Shown here: piece by piece, positions 8,135 to 16,920 of the stretch
Position numbering within the stretch: the stretch's first letter is position 1
Layout: each line of letters starts with the position of its first letter
Assembly: GCA_963781595.1 (NCBI GenBank)
Contig: CAWAGG010000006.1
Location: 1,054,001 to 1,118,000 of the forward strand
From: JBEDUK01 sp963781595
GTDB lineage: Bacteria; Actinomycetota; UBA4738
Reading direction: 5' to 3'
DNA: 64,000 nt
Notes under the pieces: model-generated
What the model was told of the DNA's origin: nothing
Seen by the model: the letters and a program-made list of their open reading frames with translations, nothing else
Database searches by the model: none
Program-made: the position numbers and the translations under genes

Positions 8135-9142
8135 TCAGCGAGGCGACCGTTCTGGATCCGGTTCCCGGCCCAGACGGTGGAGCGCCAGGCCCGAGAGCGC
8201 CTCCAGCACCAGGCGGTGGGCGAGCAATGACGTCATGTCCGCGTGGTCGTACGGCGGCGACACCTCGACGACCTCCATGCCGCGGAACCCAACCTCGGTG
8301 GCCAGCCGCCGGACCGCGCGCAGCGCCTCGCGGGGGGTGATCCCACCCGGCTCCGGCGTCCCGGTCCCAGGGGCCGAACCCGGATCGACCACGTCGATGT
8401 CGAACGACAGGAACATGTGGTCCCAGCTCTTCGCGATCGCGACGACCTCGTCGATCACGGCCTCCATCCCGCGCAGCCCGACCTCGTCCATCAGCCACCA
8501 GCGGAAACCCTGCTCGCGCGCCCACTCGAACTCCTCGGGCCCGGGCCAGTAGCCGCGGAGGCCGATCTGGAGGATGTTCGCACCCTTCAGCGATCCCTCT
8601 TCGACCAATCGGCGCAGCGGCGTCCCGTGCGACAAGCGAACCCCCGCCACCGTGTCCGCGTTATCCGCGTGCGCGTCGAAGTGGATCAGCCCGAGCGTCT
8701 CGCCGTCCGGGAGGTGGTCGGCGACGGCGCCGATGTCCGGATGCGCGATCGAGTGGTCCCCGCCGAGCACGATGGGCACGACGCCCGCGCCGGCGATCTC
8801 CCCGACGATCCGCCGGATCGCGACGTGGCTCGCGGCCGCGTCCGCGGGCGTCACTTCCGCGTCGCCGTAGTCGACGACGGTGAGCACGTCGAACGGATCG
8901 ACGCCGACGTCCATGTTCGGCGTGGACGGAGGGGTGCCGCCACCCTGGTCCATCCCGCGGATCGCGCGTGGGCCGAACCGAGCCCCCGGCCGGTAGGAGA
9001 CCGTCTCGTCGATCGGGGCGCCGACGATCGCGACGTCGACGCCGTCGAGGTCCGCCGGGTCGAGCGCGAGCGGGAGCTTCATGAACGGATTCATGCCCGC
9101 GTACCCGGGCTCGCCCGGCCGGTTGATCTGCATCCGTGGCAT
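8135..9142 (-). CDS. Agmatinase / guanidino-acid ureohydrolase family
   Basis: This is a binuclear-manganese ureohydrolase of 335 residues that releases urea from a guanidino substrate. All ligand motifs are present: GGDHS, DAHAD and SFDIDVVDP, followed by the family signature GTGTPEPGG. The start is ATG 9142 (ATG 9133 is possible). It is the last gene of a minus-strand operon after an NDP-forming acyl-CoA synthetase and a hotdog protein, with a gap of 29 bases. Motifs cannot separate agmatinase from guanidinobutyrase or guanidinopropionase. The operon partners make a guanidino acid plausible, and a polyamine-type importer is encoded nearby on the other strand. Confidence 0.9.
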   Translation of the reverse strand: MPRMQINRPGEPGYAGMNPFMKLPLALDPADLDGVDVAIVGAPIDETVSYRPGARFGPRAIRGMDQGGGTPPSTPNMDVGVDPFDVLTVVDYGDAEVTPADAAASHVAIRRIVGEIAGAGVVPIVLGGDHSIAHPDIGAVADHLPDGETLGLIHFDAHADNADTVAGVRLSHGTPLRRLVEEGSLKGANILQIGLRGYWPGPEEFEWAREQGFRWWLMDEVGLRGMEAVIDEVVAIAKSWDHMFLSFDIDVVDPGSAPGTGTPEPGGITPREALRAVRRLATEVGFRGMEVVEVSPPYDHADMTSLLAHRLVLEALSGLALHRLGREPDPERSPR

Positions 9143-9171
9143 CAGCGAAGCGTACCGGTACCGATCGTGGT

Positions 9172-9564
9172 TCAGCCCTTGCGTTGGAGGTCCGCCGTGA
9201 CGACGGTCGTCGCGGTCGCTTTCGCGACCAGGACCTTCTCCTCCAGCACGTCGGCCGCCGATTCGCCGATGTCCTGGCGCGTCGTGATCACCTTCCATGC
9301 TTCGGCCTCGAACGTCCGCGACGTCTTCCCCTCGCGGATCAGGCGCGCCCGGCACTCCAGGAAGTCGCCGGGCCGGACCGGTGAGAGGAACTCCACGCTC
9401 TCGTACGCGCGGAGCAGTCCCTCGTCACCGTCGCGCCGGACCGTGATCTCCGTCGCCAGGTCGCCGAACAGCTGCATGACGAACGCCCCGGCGGCGATCG
9501 TCCCGTAGTGCGCGTCCTCCGAGCCGACGCGCAGCCGGAGGTACGCCTCGATCGGTTCGGCCAT
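9172..9564 (-). CDS. Hotdog-fold protein like 3-aminobutyryl-CoA / beta-alanyl-CoA ammonia-lyase
   Basis: A 130-residue hotdog protein. Segments such as SEDAHYG, QLFGDLATEI, DGDEGLLRAYESVEF, SPVRPGDF and ADVLEEKVLV match what I recall of the Kal/Acl group. Those enzymes remove ammonia from beta-aminoacyl-CoA thioesters. The resemblance is from memory of the family, so a different acyl-CoA hotdog enzyme remains possible. The ATG is preceded by GGAAGGAGAG at good distance. The gene sits 36 bases after the acyl-CoA synthetase and 29 before the ureohydrolase, which fits a pathway through a CoA-activated amino acid. Confidence 0.68.
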   Translation of the reverse strand: MAEPIEAYLRLRVGSEDAHYGTIAAGAFVMQLFGDLATEITVRRDGDEGLLRAYESVEFLSPVRPGDFLECRARLIREGKTSRTFEAEAWKVITTRQDIGESAADVLEEKVLVAKATATTVVTADLQRKG

Positions 9565-9600
9565 CTGCTCTCTCCTTCCGTGATCGGTAAAGCGGGTTGA

Positions 9601-11711
9601 CTATCCGTCCAGGACCACGAGCGCGTCGGCCGCCCGGACCGAGCCGTCCCGGTCGACGAACACGGGGTTCGCGTCCACCTCCGCGATCCGCTCGTCGTCC
9701 AGTGCCAGGTCGGCGAGCGCGCGCACGACGCCCTTCAACGCCGATGGGTCGGTGTCCGTCGCGCTGCAGCATCCGGCCGACCGCGCACTCGTCGAGCATC
9801 TCGTCGAGGTCCTCGGGGCTGAGCGGAGCCAGCCGGCACGTGACGTCGTGCAGGACCTCGGTGAGGGTTCCTCCCGCGCCGAGGAGCACCACCGGGCCGA
9901 ACTGCGCGTCTCGGCGCATGCCGCAGATCACCTCGATGCCCTTCGCCGTCGCCTGAACCAGCGCGCCCCGCGACGGCTGGCCGTTCGCGGCGGCGCGTTC
10001 GACCAGGTCACGGTACGCGCGCCGGGCTTCGGTCTCGTCGGCGATGCCGACGCGGACCAGGCCGGCGGCCGCCTTGTGGGCGATCCCGGCGACGTCGGCC
10101 TTCATCACGACCGGGAAGCCGACGCGCGACGCGGCGGCGCCCGCCTCTTCGGCGTTCGTCGCGAACTCCGTCCGCACCAGCGGCACGCCGTAGGCGCCGA
10201 GCACGGCGCGGCTGGCCCGTTCCGAGAGGACCGGGCCGGGTTCGTCGAACGCGACCGGCGCCGCAGGGACGGGCGCCCGTCGCCGAAGGGAGTCCGCGGC
10301 CGCCAGTACGCGTTCCAGTACCAGGCGCGGCGAAGAGCCACCATCGCGGGGCGCAGGCCGTGCAGCAGCGGGATCCCGGCCTCGCGGAGCTGGTCGCGCA
10401 CGGACGGGTGTGCAGGGCCCATCCCGTGCAGGGTGAGGAACACACCGAACTTCCCCGACCGCTTCACCGCCTCGATCAGCGAGCGCGCCGCCGCCGCGCC
10501 CAGGTCGACCTCGTTCGCACCCATCCACGTGGTGACCTTGTCGAGCCCGACGGCCAGGATGTCGACGTCCTCGTCCGACATCGCGTCGAGGATCTCCGCG
10601 TAGAGCACCTCGAAGTCGGGGTCCACGCCCCATGGGTCCACCGGGTTGCCGATGAACGAGAAGTTCGGCCACCGCGTCTGCAGTCGCCGCTTCATGGCGC
10701 CGGACGGTGCCGGCACCTCGAACGCCAGCGCCCGCGCGTGGTCGCCGATCAGCTGGGCCTCGCCGCCCGAGTCGGTCACGGCCATGAACCGTCGGCCGCC
10801 GGGGAGTCGCCCGTGGCCCAGGAGTTCGGCGCACTCGATCATCTCGTCCAGGTCGTCGACGCCGATCGCGCCGAGCTGGTGCAGCAGCCCCGTCAGCACC
10901 TCGTCGGCGGTCGCCAGGGTCCCGGAGTGCGCCGCGATCGGCCGCCGCGGCCTCGGCGTGCCGGCCCGCCTGCAGCGACGACCAGGGGCTTGCCCGCCGC
11001 TCGCAGGGCGCGGGCGCCATCGACGAACGCCGCCGGATCGCGGAAGCCCTCCATGAACACGCACACCGCGTACGTCCGTGCGTCGTCGGCGAAATACCGA
11101 AGGTAGTCGCCGGTCGTGGTGCCGGCCTCGATCCCGCTCGAGATCAGCGCCGAGAACCCGACGCGCGGGCCCATGTTCACCATCGCCTCGATCACCGAGC
11201 CGCTCTGGGAGACGACCGCGACGCTCCCGGGCAGGACGTGCTCGGTCAGCGTGCCGATGTACATCGCCGAACGTCCCGGCGCGATCACGCCCATGCAGTT
11301 CGGGCCGGCGACGGCAAGGCCGTGCTTCGCCGCGATCTCTGCGATCTCTCCTTGCGCGACGGTGGCCGCTTCGCCGCTCTCGGAGTACCCGCCGCCGGGC
11401 ACGACCGCGGCGCGCACGCCCATCTGAGCCGCCTCGCGCAACACTCCGGGCACCCGGTCGATCCGCAGCGCGGCGACGACCGCGTCCGGGGTCTCCGGCA
11501 ATGCGTCGAGCCCTGGGAACGCAGGCCGCCCAAGGATCTCCTCGTAGCGCGGGTTGATCGGGTAGACCGGACCCTCGAACCCGATCAGATCGAGGTTCTC
11601 GAGCACGACCCGTCCGACGAACGACGTGGGCGACGCGCCGACGATCGCGATCGACCGCGGCGCGAGGAGCGCCTCGATCCCCTCGGTCGGCGTCGGCGAA
11701 CGTTCGCTCAC
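9601..11711 (-). CDS. NDP-forming acyl-CoA synthetase (ACD superfamily), multiply frameshifted
   Basis: This is a roughly 700-residue fused acyl-CoA synthetase. It starts at GTG 11711 with a CoA-binding domain (IAIVGASPTSFVGRVVLENL, YPINPRYEEI, VAGPNCMGVIAPGRSAMY). Then come a succinyl-CoA-ligase-like domain (VVSQSGSVIEAM, AHSGTLATADEV, FIGNPVDPWG) and a C-terminal ATP-grasp domain (AYGVPLVRTEF, VMKADVAGIAHKA, ALVQATAKGIEV). The ancestral ending ALADLALDDERIAEVDANPVFV reaches the TAG at 9601. The reading frame changes at least four times, near 10978, 10943, 10285-10320 and 9760. No single frame covers the gene, so as written it is broken. The conserved motifs in each piece argue for recent damage or sequence error. 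It heads the operon with the ammonia-lyase-like and ureohydrolase genes. Confidence 0.82.
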
Positions 11712-11813
11712 GCGCCGTATCCTGACGGCCGGCGGCCGCCCGTCACAACCGGCTCGCCCGGTATGCTCCGCGACCGCACCGCACAGGGGTTCGAACGAGG
11801 GAAGGGATGGGGG

Positions 11814-13472
11814 ATGAGCAGCGAGGCCGAACAGCGAGCGATCGACCTGGCCGACCGCTTCTGGGAGACGCACCTCGAGATCCAGCCGCTGACGGGGACC
11901 TTCGTCGGCGACGAGCGGTACGACGACCGTCTGCCGGACCCGAGCGACGAGGGCATCGAGCGCGAGCGGGAGTTCTATACGGGCGCGCTGGCCGACCTGG
12001 CCACGATCGATCGGGACAGCCTCCCCGAGGACCTCAGGACGACGATGGACCTGGTGGAGTTCGGTTCGACGCGCGCCCTCTCCGACATCGAGCATCGGAT
12101 CGACCGGCTCCAGGCCGTGACGCATCTGTTCGGCCCCGCTGGGCTGCTGGCGAACCTGGCGTCGCTCCAGCGCGCGGACACGCCGGAGCGCATCGACCGG
12201 TACGTCGCACGGCTCTCCGCGACGCCCGCGTTCTTCGACGCCGTGGCACGGATCGCAGAGGACGCCGCGCGCGCCGGCCAGACCGTGCCGACGGTGGTCG
12301 TCGATCGGACGATCGCGCAGATCGAACGCCTGCTCTCGCTCGACGCGGCCGACTCGCCGGGCATGGTGCCGGTCGCGGGCGCGCCCCCGGAGTCGAAGGA
12401 ACGCGTCGCGGCGCTCCTCCGTGACCAGGTGATGCCGGCCCACCAGCGCTACCTCGAGACGCTGCGCAGGTACCGCGCCGACGCGACCGAAACGATCGGG
12501 ATGTCGGCCCTCCCCGACGGTGACGTGATGTACGCGAGCCAGATCCTGGGCTTCACGACCCTCGATCTGCCGGCCGAGGAGGTGCACCGGATCGGCCTCG
12601 AGGAGTTCGCCAAGATCCAGGCCGAACGCGACCAGATCGCGCGCGCGCTCGGCTTCGATTCGCCCGAGGAGGCCGTCGCCGCCCGTACGGCCGCGGGCTC
12701 GAACACCGCGGCGAGCCGGCAGGAGATGCTGAAGCTCGTCGAGGACCAGGTCCAGCGGTCGTGGGACGCGGCGCCGCGGATGTTCGGCCGACTGCCGAAG
12801 GCGAACTGCCAGGTCCGCCCCGTCGAGGAATTCCGCGAGGACGACATGCCGGGGGCGTTCTACCAGGCGCCAACCGCGGACGGCTCGCGGCCCGGCGTCT
12901 ACTACCTCAACACATCGCATCTCGAGTCGCGGCCGATCCACCAGGTGGCGACCACGACGTACCACGAGGGCAACCCGGGCCATCACTTCCAGCTCTCGAT
13001 CGAACAGGAGTACAAGGACCGGCTCCCGCTACGGCGCTTCGGTGGCTTCTTCGCCGGCGACGCGTTCGTGGAGGGATGGGGCCTCTACAGCGAACGGGTC
13101 GCGGACGAGCTGGGGTTGTTCCTCGACGAGTACGAACGGCTCGGCATGCTCGAGGCGCAGGCCCATCGGGCGAGCCGCCTGATCGTGGACTCGGGGATCC
13201 ACGCGCTCGGGTGGGAGCGCGAACGCGCGATCGAGCAGATGGAGGCGGGCGGGACGCATCGGATGGACGCGGAGATCGAGGTGGACCGGTACATCTCGTG
13301 GCCGGGGCAGGCGCTCGCGTACATGATCGGCCAGCTGGAGATCCAGCGCTGGCGAGCCGAGGCGTCGGCCCGGCTCGGTGCGCCGTTCGACATCAAGGCG
13401 TTCCACGACCGGCTGCTCTCGCTCGGGTCGCTGCCGCTCGGGACGTTGGAGCGCGAAGTAGCCGCGCCATAG
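11814..13472 (+). CDS. DUF885 family protein (putative metallopeptidase)
   Basis: A 552-residue cytoplasmic protein of the DUF885 family. The hallmark HEGNPGHH lies at residues 384-391 and is a metal-binding, peptidase-like motif, with FVEGWGLYSERV and YISWPGQALAYMIG as further family blocks. No signal peptide is seen. The start is ATG 11814, with a purine-rich GAAGGGATGGGGG stretch upstream. An ATG seven bases earlier is in another frame. The natural substrate of this family is not established. It diverges from the acyl-CoA synthetase gene across about 100 bases. Confidence 0.88.
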   Translation: MSSEAEQRAIDLADRFWETHLEIQPLTGTFVGDERYDDRLPDPSDEGIEREREFYTGALADLATIDRDSLPEDLRTTMDLVEFGSTRALSDIEHRIDRLQAVTHLFGPAGLLANLASLQRADTPERIDRYVARLSATPAFFDAVARIAEDAARAGQTVPTVVVDRTIAQIERLLSLDAADSPGMVPVAGAPPESKERVAALLRDQVMPAHQRYLETLRRYRADATETIGMSALPDGDVMYASQILGFTTLDLPAEEVHRIGLEEFAKIQAERDQIARALGFDSPEEAVAARTAAGSNTAASRQEMLKLVEDQVQRSWDAAPRMFGRLPKANCQVRPVEEFREDDMPGAFYQAPTADGSRPGVYYLNTSHLESRPIHQVATTTYHEGNPGHHFQLSIEQEYKDRLPLRRFGGFFAGDAFVEGWGLYSERVADELGLFLDEYERLGMLEAQAHRASRLIVDSGIHALGWERERAIEQMEAGGTHRMDAEIEVDRYISWPGQALAYMIGQLEIQRWRAEASARLGAPFDIKAFHDRLLSLGSLPLGTLEREVAAP

Positions 13473-13500
13473 CGCTCGGTTCCTCTAGCGACCGGGAGCG
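13473..13500. terminator. Imperfect hairpin between convergent genes
   Basis: CGCTCGGT (13473-13480) can pair with ACCGGGAGCG (13491-13500), leaving a two-base bulge. It lies at the junction of the DUF885 gene and the beta-propeller gene, where a bidirectional terminator would be expected. Confidence 0.35.
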
Positions 13501-14069
13501 ACCCGATAGATCGTGTGCGGGATGCTGCGTGCCCAGAGCGAGCCGAAGCCGAACGTCTCGACGTATCCCTCTCCTCCCGGCGGAAGCAGCGGCAGCGTGA
13601 TCCGATCGGTGACGGCGTTGCTCGCAGGATCGATCCGGGACAGGAGGCCCTTCCCATCTCGGTCGCTGGTCCAGATCCCGTCCGGCGCCACGACCAGGCC
13701 CGAAGTTCCGTCCGGGATCGAGACCGTCGCGAGGATGTCGTTGGTGACTGGGTCGACGCGCATGACGGTCCCGTCCTGGCTGTTCGATACCCACACCGAG
13801 CCGAAGCCGGTGGCGACACTGAGCGCGTCGCGTCCGACCTGGATCCGTGCCTCGATCTGCAGCGAGTGGGGGTCGATCTGCAGGAGCGTGCTCGGGCTGA
13901 ACTGCGTGGCCTCCGTTACCCATAGGGAACCCTCGCCGGCCGCAACGCCGAGGTCACCCTCGCCTACGTGGAAGCGTCCAGTGATCCGGTTCGTCGCCGG
14001 ATCGACCCGTGTGATGATGCCCGGGAGCCCCTGGAAGTTGTCCCCGGTGCCGACCTCCGTCGTGCTCAC
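13485..14069 (-). CDS. Beta-propeller (YVTN / virginiamycin-B-lyase-like) protein, probably 5'-truncated
   Basis: 194 residues form about four propeller repeats of the YncE/Vgb type. The pattern of blade ends recurs: SLWVTEATQ, SVWVSNSQDG, GIWTSDRDG, SLWARS, each followed by a variant of VDPATN. The only start is GTG 14069, with an in-frame TGA just upstream. No signal peptide is seen, and four blades are too few for a closed propeller. The gene is probably a remnant of a longer secreted protein. The 213 bases between it and the next gene contain no recognisable missing part. Confidence 0.6.
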   Translation of the reverse strand: MSTTEVGTGDNFQGLPGIITRVDPATNRITGRFHVGEGDLGVAAGEGSLWVTEATQFSPSTLLQIDPHSLQIEARIQVGRDALSVATGFGSVWVSNSQDGTVMRVDPVTNDILATVSIPDGTSGLVVAPDGIWTSDRDGKGLLSRIDPASNAVTDRITLPLLPPGGEGYVETFGFGSLWARSIPHTIYRVAPGR

Positions 14070-14282
14070 GACCCGCGTCCACGCTGCTCCATCACTGCAT
14101 CATGAACGTGCTCGGAGCTGCTTCGTTTCATCGATCCTGCGGATCGTGCGCGCCGATCCGCCGGATGGAGCGCAGCTGGCGAGCGGCGTTCCGGTAGGTC
14201 TCCCGGACGTCGCGTTCGGGCGACCGCCCGATCGCGCGTACCCGGCTATCCTGGCTGACGAGACCGAAGGGGACGATGCGGA

Positions 14283-14573
14283 ATGGCCTTGCTGATACTG
14301 GTGCTGATCGTGATCGCGCTCGCGGCGTTGGGCGTCTTGGGGTTCGTCCTGAAGGTGGCGTTCGGCGTCGCGATCGGTGTGTTCCTGGCGATGGTCGCCC
14401 TCGGAGCGTTCATCGCCTGGCGCGTGCGCCGAGCCTGGCGGCGCGCGATGAACCCGCCCACGAGCACGCCGCGCAGCGTCCCCGGACCGGCGGCGCAGCC
14501 GTCGCCGTTGCAGGGTTCGTCCGAGGTGACGGTCCTGCGGCCGGACGAACCGGACTCAGGCCCCGCTCAGTAG
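14283..14573 (+). CDS. Small membrane protein, unknown
   Basis: 96 residues. Residues 1-22 and 25-48 are two hydrophobic segments (LLILVLIVIALAALGVL and AFGVAIGVFLAMVALGA). An arginine-rich juxtamembrane stretch RVRRAWRR and a proline-rich hydrophilic tail follow, so the C-terminus is probably cytoplasmic. No family is recognised. Its 3' end overlaps the convergent alpha/beta-hydrolase gene by 18 bases. Confidence 0.65.
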   Translation: MALLILVLIVIALAALGVLGFVLKVAFGVAIGVFLAMVALGAFIAWRVRRAWRRAMNPPTSTPRSVPGPAAQPSPLQGSSEVTVLRPDEPDSGPAQ

Positions 14574-15212
14574 CCGGTCCTCGGCGAACGCGCCGACCGC
14601 CTCGCCCGCCTCGCGCTCGCGGCGCGTGAAGAAGTGGTTCGCCCCGGCTCGCACGTCGACCGTCGCATCCGGGAACTTGCGACCGAGGATCCGCAGCTCG
14701 CCCGCCGGGGAGTATGTGTCGTGGTCGCCCGAGACCAGCAGCACCGGACGTTCGAAGGTGGCCAGCCGGTCGGCGGGCGGCAAGGGAGGGAGGTCAGGGA
14801 GCCGATCCGGCGCGAGTGGCATCCCGACCAGGGCCAACGCGCCCATCCGATCGTCCTCCACGGCCTCGCGCAACGCCACGTTCGCGCCGAACGACCATCC
14901 CGCCAGGAAGAGCGGACCCGGGATCCGGGCGACCGCGGTTCCGATCGCGGCGCGGGTGTCGTCGACTTCGCCGAACCCGTGGTCGTGTGCGCCTTCGGAG
15001 CCCATCACGCCACGGAAGTTGAACGCGAGGACGCCGAATCCCCGCTTCGTCAGCTCCGCGCGGATCGCCCACAGGAGCGGGTGATCCTTGCTCCCGCCGT
15101 GGAGCGGGTGCGGGTGACAGATCACGGCGGCGCCGCGTACCTCACCGTCGGGCAGCCGGAGCTCACCCACGAGCGTCAGGCCGTCGTCGGTCTCGATCCG
15201 GATCGGTTCCAT
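14556..15212 (-). CDS. Alpha/beta hydrolase
   Basis: This is a 218-residue single-domain hydrolase of the KANL3/Tex30 / dienelactone-hydrolase-like group. The nucleophile elbow is GWSFG near residue 107, HPHPLHGGSKDHPL sits at the oxyanion region, and the acid and histidine are likely those of SGDHDTYSPAG and GANHFF. It is cytoplasmic, with no signal peptide. The substrate is unknown. It diverges from the LLM oxidoreductase gene. Confidence 0.85.
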   Translation of the reverse strand: MEPIRIETDDGLTLVGELRLPDGEVRGAAVICHPHPLHGGSKDHPLLWAIRAELTKRGFGVLAFNFRGVMGSEGAHDHGFGEVDDTRAAIGTAVARIPGPLFLAGWSFGANVALREAVEDDRMGALALVGMPLAPDRLPDLPPLPPADRLATFERPVLLVSGDHDTYSPAGELRILGRKFPDATVDVRAGANHFFTRREREAGEAVGAFAEDRLLSGA

Positions 15213-15245
15213 CGAGGTTCGGGTCGTTCCCCCTTCGCTCCTGCC

Positions 15246-15251
15246 TAGGAT
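15246..15251 (+). promoter_or_regulatory. -10 element for the LLM gene
   Basis: TAGGAT lies eight bases before the ATG, with no ribosome-binding site between, suggesting a leaderless mRNA. The box contains a CTAG core that also reads as a -10-like hexamer towards the alpha/beta-hydrolase gene. Confidence 0.4.
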
Positions 15252-15259
15252 GGCCGGCG

Positions 15260-16267
15260 ATGACCGTACCCGAAGCCGGCTCGATCGGGATCGTGCTGCG
15301 CGATGCGCTGCCGTGGCACGAGGTCCGTGAGGTCGTCGAGACCGCCGAGGACACGGGCTACGGGGCCGTGTTCGTCCCCGAGATCGACGGGCGCGAAGCG
15401 TTCTCGACGCTGACCGGGTTCGCGGACGCGACTCAGACCATGCGGCTGGGGACCGGCGTCGTGACGATCTGGGCCCGCTCGCCGGTGACCACGACCATGG
15501 CGGCGAAGACGGTCCACGACGTGTCGGGCGGGCGGATGATCCTCGGCATCGGGGCCGGCAGCCCCGCGGGTCTGGGCGCGGCAGCGGCCGGTCGCCGTTC
15601 GACGCCGCTGCGGCTCGTCGAGGAGTTCGTCCGCGTCGTGCGCGAGGCGGCCTCCGGTGAACCGGTCACATCGGGCCCGATCGGCGATCCGTTCGGCGCC
15701 GAGGGGTTCCGTTCGAGCCTGGCTGGGGAGCCGTTCCCGGTCTGGCTCGCGGCTCTGGGCGACGGCATGATGAGGCTCGCGGGCCGGGTCGCCGACGGCG
15801 TCCTGCTGAACTGGTGTCCGCCGGAACGGGTCGCTTCGGCGAAGGCCGTCCTGGCCGACGCGGCTCGCGAGGCGGGCCGTGACGCTGGCGAGATCACGGT
15901 CGCCGTCTACGTTCGCGCCTGCCTCGGGGTCGAAGCGCATCACGCGCTCCCGCCGCTGCAGGCGATGACCGGCCTGTACGCCTCGATCCCGCACTACCGC
16001 AAGCAGATGGAGGCGGTCGGGCTCGGCGCCGAGGCCGCTGCCGCGGCGACCGCCTTCGCCGCGGAGCGTCCGCACGACGTCCCGCTGGAACTCGTCGATG
16101 CGCTCACGATCACGGGCGGGAGGGAGGACGCGCTGGCGCGGTTCGACGCCTACCGGCAGGCCGGCGCGGACCTGATCTTGCTCTATCCGGTCGTGGCGCT
16201 CGATCCGTTCTCGTCGGTGCTCGGGACCGTCCTGGCCGCAGCGCCGAACCCTGCCGTCGAACGCTGA
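15260..16267 (+). CDS. LLM-class flavin/F420-dependent oxidoreductase
   Basis: 335 residues with the TIM-barrel pattern of luciferase-like monooxygenases. Visible blocks are YGAVFVPE near residue 35, the nonprolyl-cis-bulge region MRLGTGVVTIWARSP, AAKTVHDVSGGRMILGIGAGSP, FPVWLAALGDGMMRLAGRVADGVLLNW, and a late QAGADLILLYP. In actinobacteria such proteins commonly use F420. The FrhB-like gene 1 kb away supports F420 use in this organism but does not prove it for this enzyme. The substrate is unknown. Confidence 0.87.
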   Translation: MTVPEAGSIGIVLRDALPWHEVREVVETAEDTGYGAVFVPEIDGREAFSTLTGFADATQTMRLGTGVVTIWARSPVTTTMAAKTVHDVSGGRMILGIGAGSPAGLGAAAAGRRSTPLRLVEEFVRVVREAASGEPVTSGPIGDPFGAEGFRSSLAGEPFPVWLAALGDGMMRLAGRVADGVLLNWCPPERVASAKAVLADAAREAGRDAGEITVAVYVRACLGVEAHHALPPLQAMTGLYASIPHYRKQMEAVGLGAEAAAAATAFAAERPHDVPLELVDALTITGGREDALARFDAYRQAGADLILLYPVVALDPFSSVLGTVLAAAPNPAVER

Positions 16268-16282
16268 ACGGGCCTGCGGGGC

Positions 16283-16751
16283 TCAGCTCACGACGGCGTC
16301 GTGCGCTCGCTCGACCGTCTCCATCCCGTCGACGGCCGGGTCCATCGTCACGACGAGTCCGAAGGTGTCGGCGTCCTCCCAGGTGCAGAACTCGAGCGTG
16401 GCGCTCGACCCATCCGAAGGTGACGGTCGCCGGCGCGCACTCGTACGACGTGGAGACACCGTTCGCCAGGTTCGCCGACGAAAGAGCGCGTGCTGATCGC
16501 CGTTCAGCGACGACGTCCGTCGGGGGCGTCGATCAGGCTGCCTTCCGCGGCGCCTCATCTTCGCGTGCAGGAACTTCGTGCTCACCCGCGTGCCGATGCC
16601 TGGCCCGTTCGAGCCGCGCCCTCACGAACGCGATCGTCGCGGTCGCCGCCACGGCCAGTCCAGCCGACATCGCGATCGCTGTCCACACCGGCGTCCAGTC
16701 GAGCGTGAAGGGGATCGTCGGAGGCTGACCGATGAACTCGAGGCGCATCAT
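16283..16751 (-). pseudogene. Disrupted small membrane/exported protein
   Basis: From ATG 16751 a frame encodes one transmembrane segment (WTAIAMSAGLAVAATATIAFV) and a charged tail, then meets TGA at 16533. Beyond the stop the same frame continues with ANLANGVSTSYECAPATVTFG. A different frame then gives LEFCTWEDADTFGLVVTMDP to a stop at 16283. The C[AT]W-D--T-G-V pattern resembles C-terminal domains of small actinobacterial membrane proteins of unknown function. I read this as one gene broken by a stop and a frameshift, or as two small genes. A TTGACA box and TATATA on the minus strand near 16902-16871 may be its promoter. Confidence 0.42.
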
Positions 16752-16870
16752 GTGGCCTCACCTCCACCTCCAGTATCCGCCCCGGGCGTGGATGGTAGAG
16801 GGGCCGAACGGCCCGGACCTCGGAGCGAACTTCTCGAACGCGAAGCTCCACACGGACGCCGCGCGGGTGA

Positions 16871-16902
16871 TATATAGTTTCCACGGTGGACACCGTGTCA
16901 AT
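16871..16902. promoter_or_regulatory. Palindromic operator and overlapping promoter upstream of the ferredoxin gene
   Basis: CACGGTG (16882-16888), GA, CACCGTG (16891-16897) is a perfect 7-bp inverted repeat just upstream of the ferredoxin ribosome-binding site. The AT-rich stretch TATATAG precedes it. Read on the minus strand, TTGACA (16902-16897 side) and TATATA flank the palindrome with about 17-19 bases between them, which would place it in a promoter spacer facing the disrupted membrane-protein gene. Confidence 0.5.
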
Positions 16903-16920
16903 AGGTCAAAGGAGAACGCG

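Noticed and set aside
13513..14295. 260-residue plus-strand frame over the beta-propeller gene
   Set aside because: It is serine/proline-rich with no motif; the minus strand shows regular propeller blades over the same bases.
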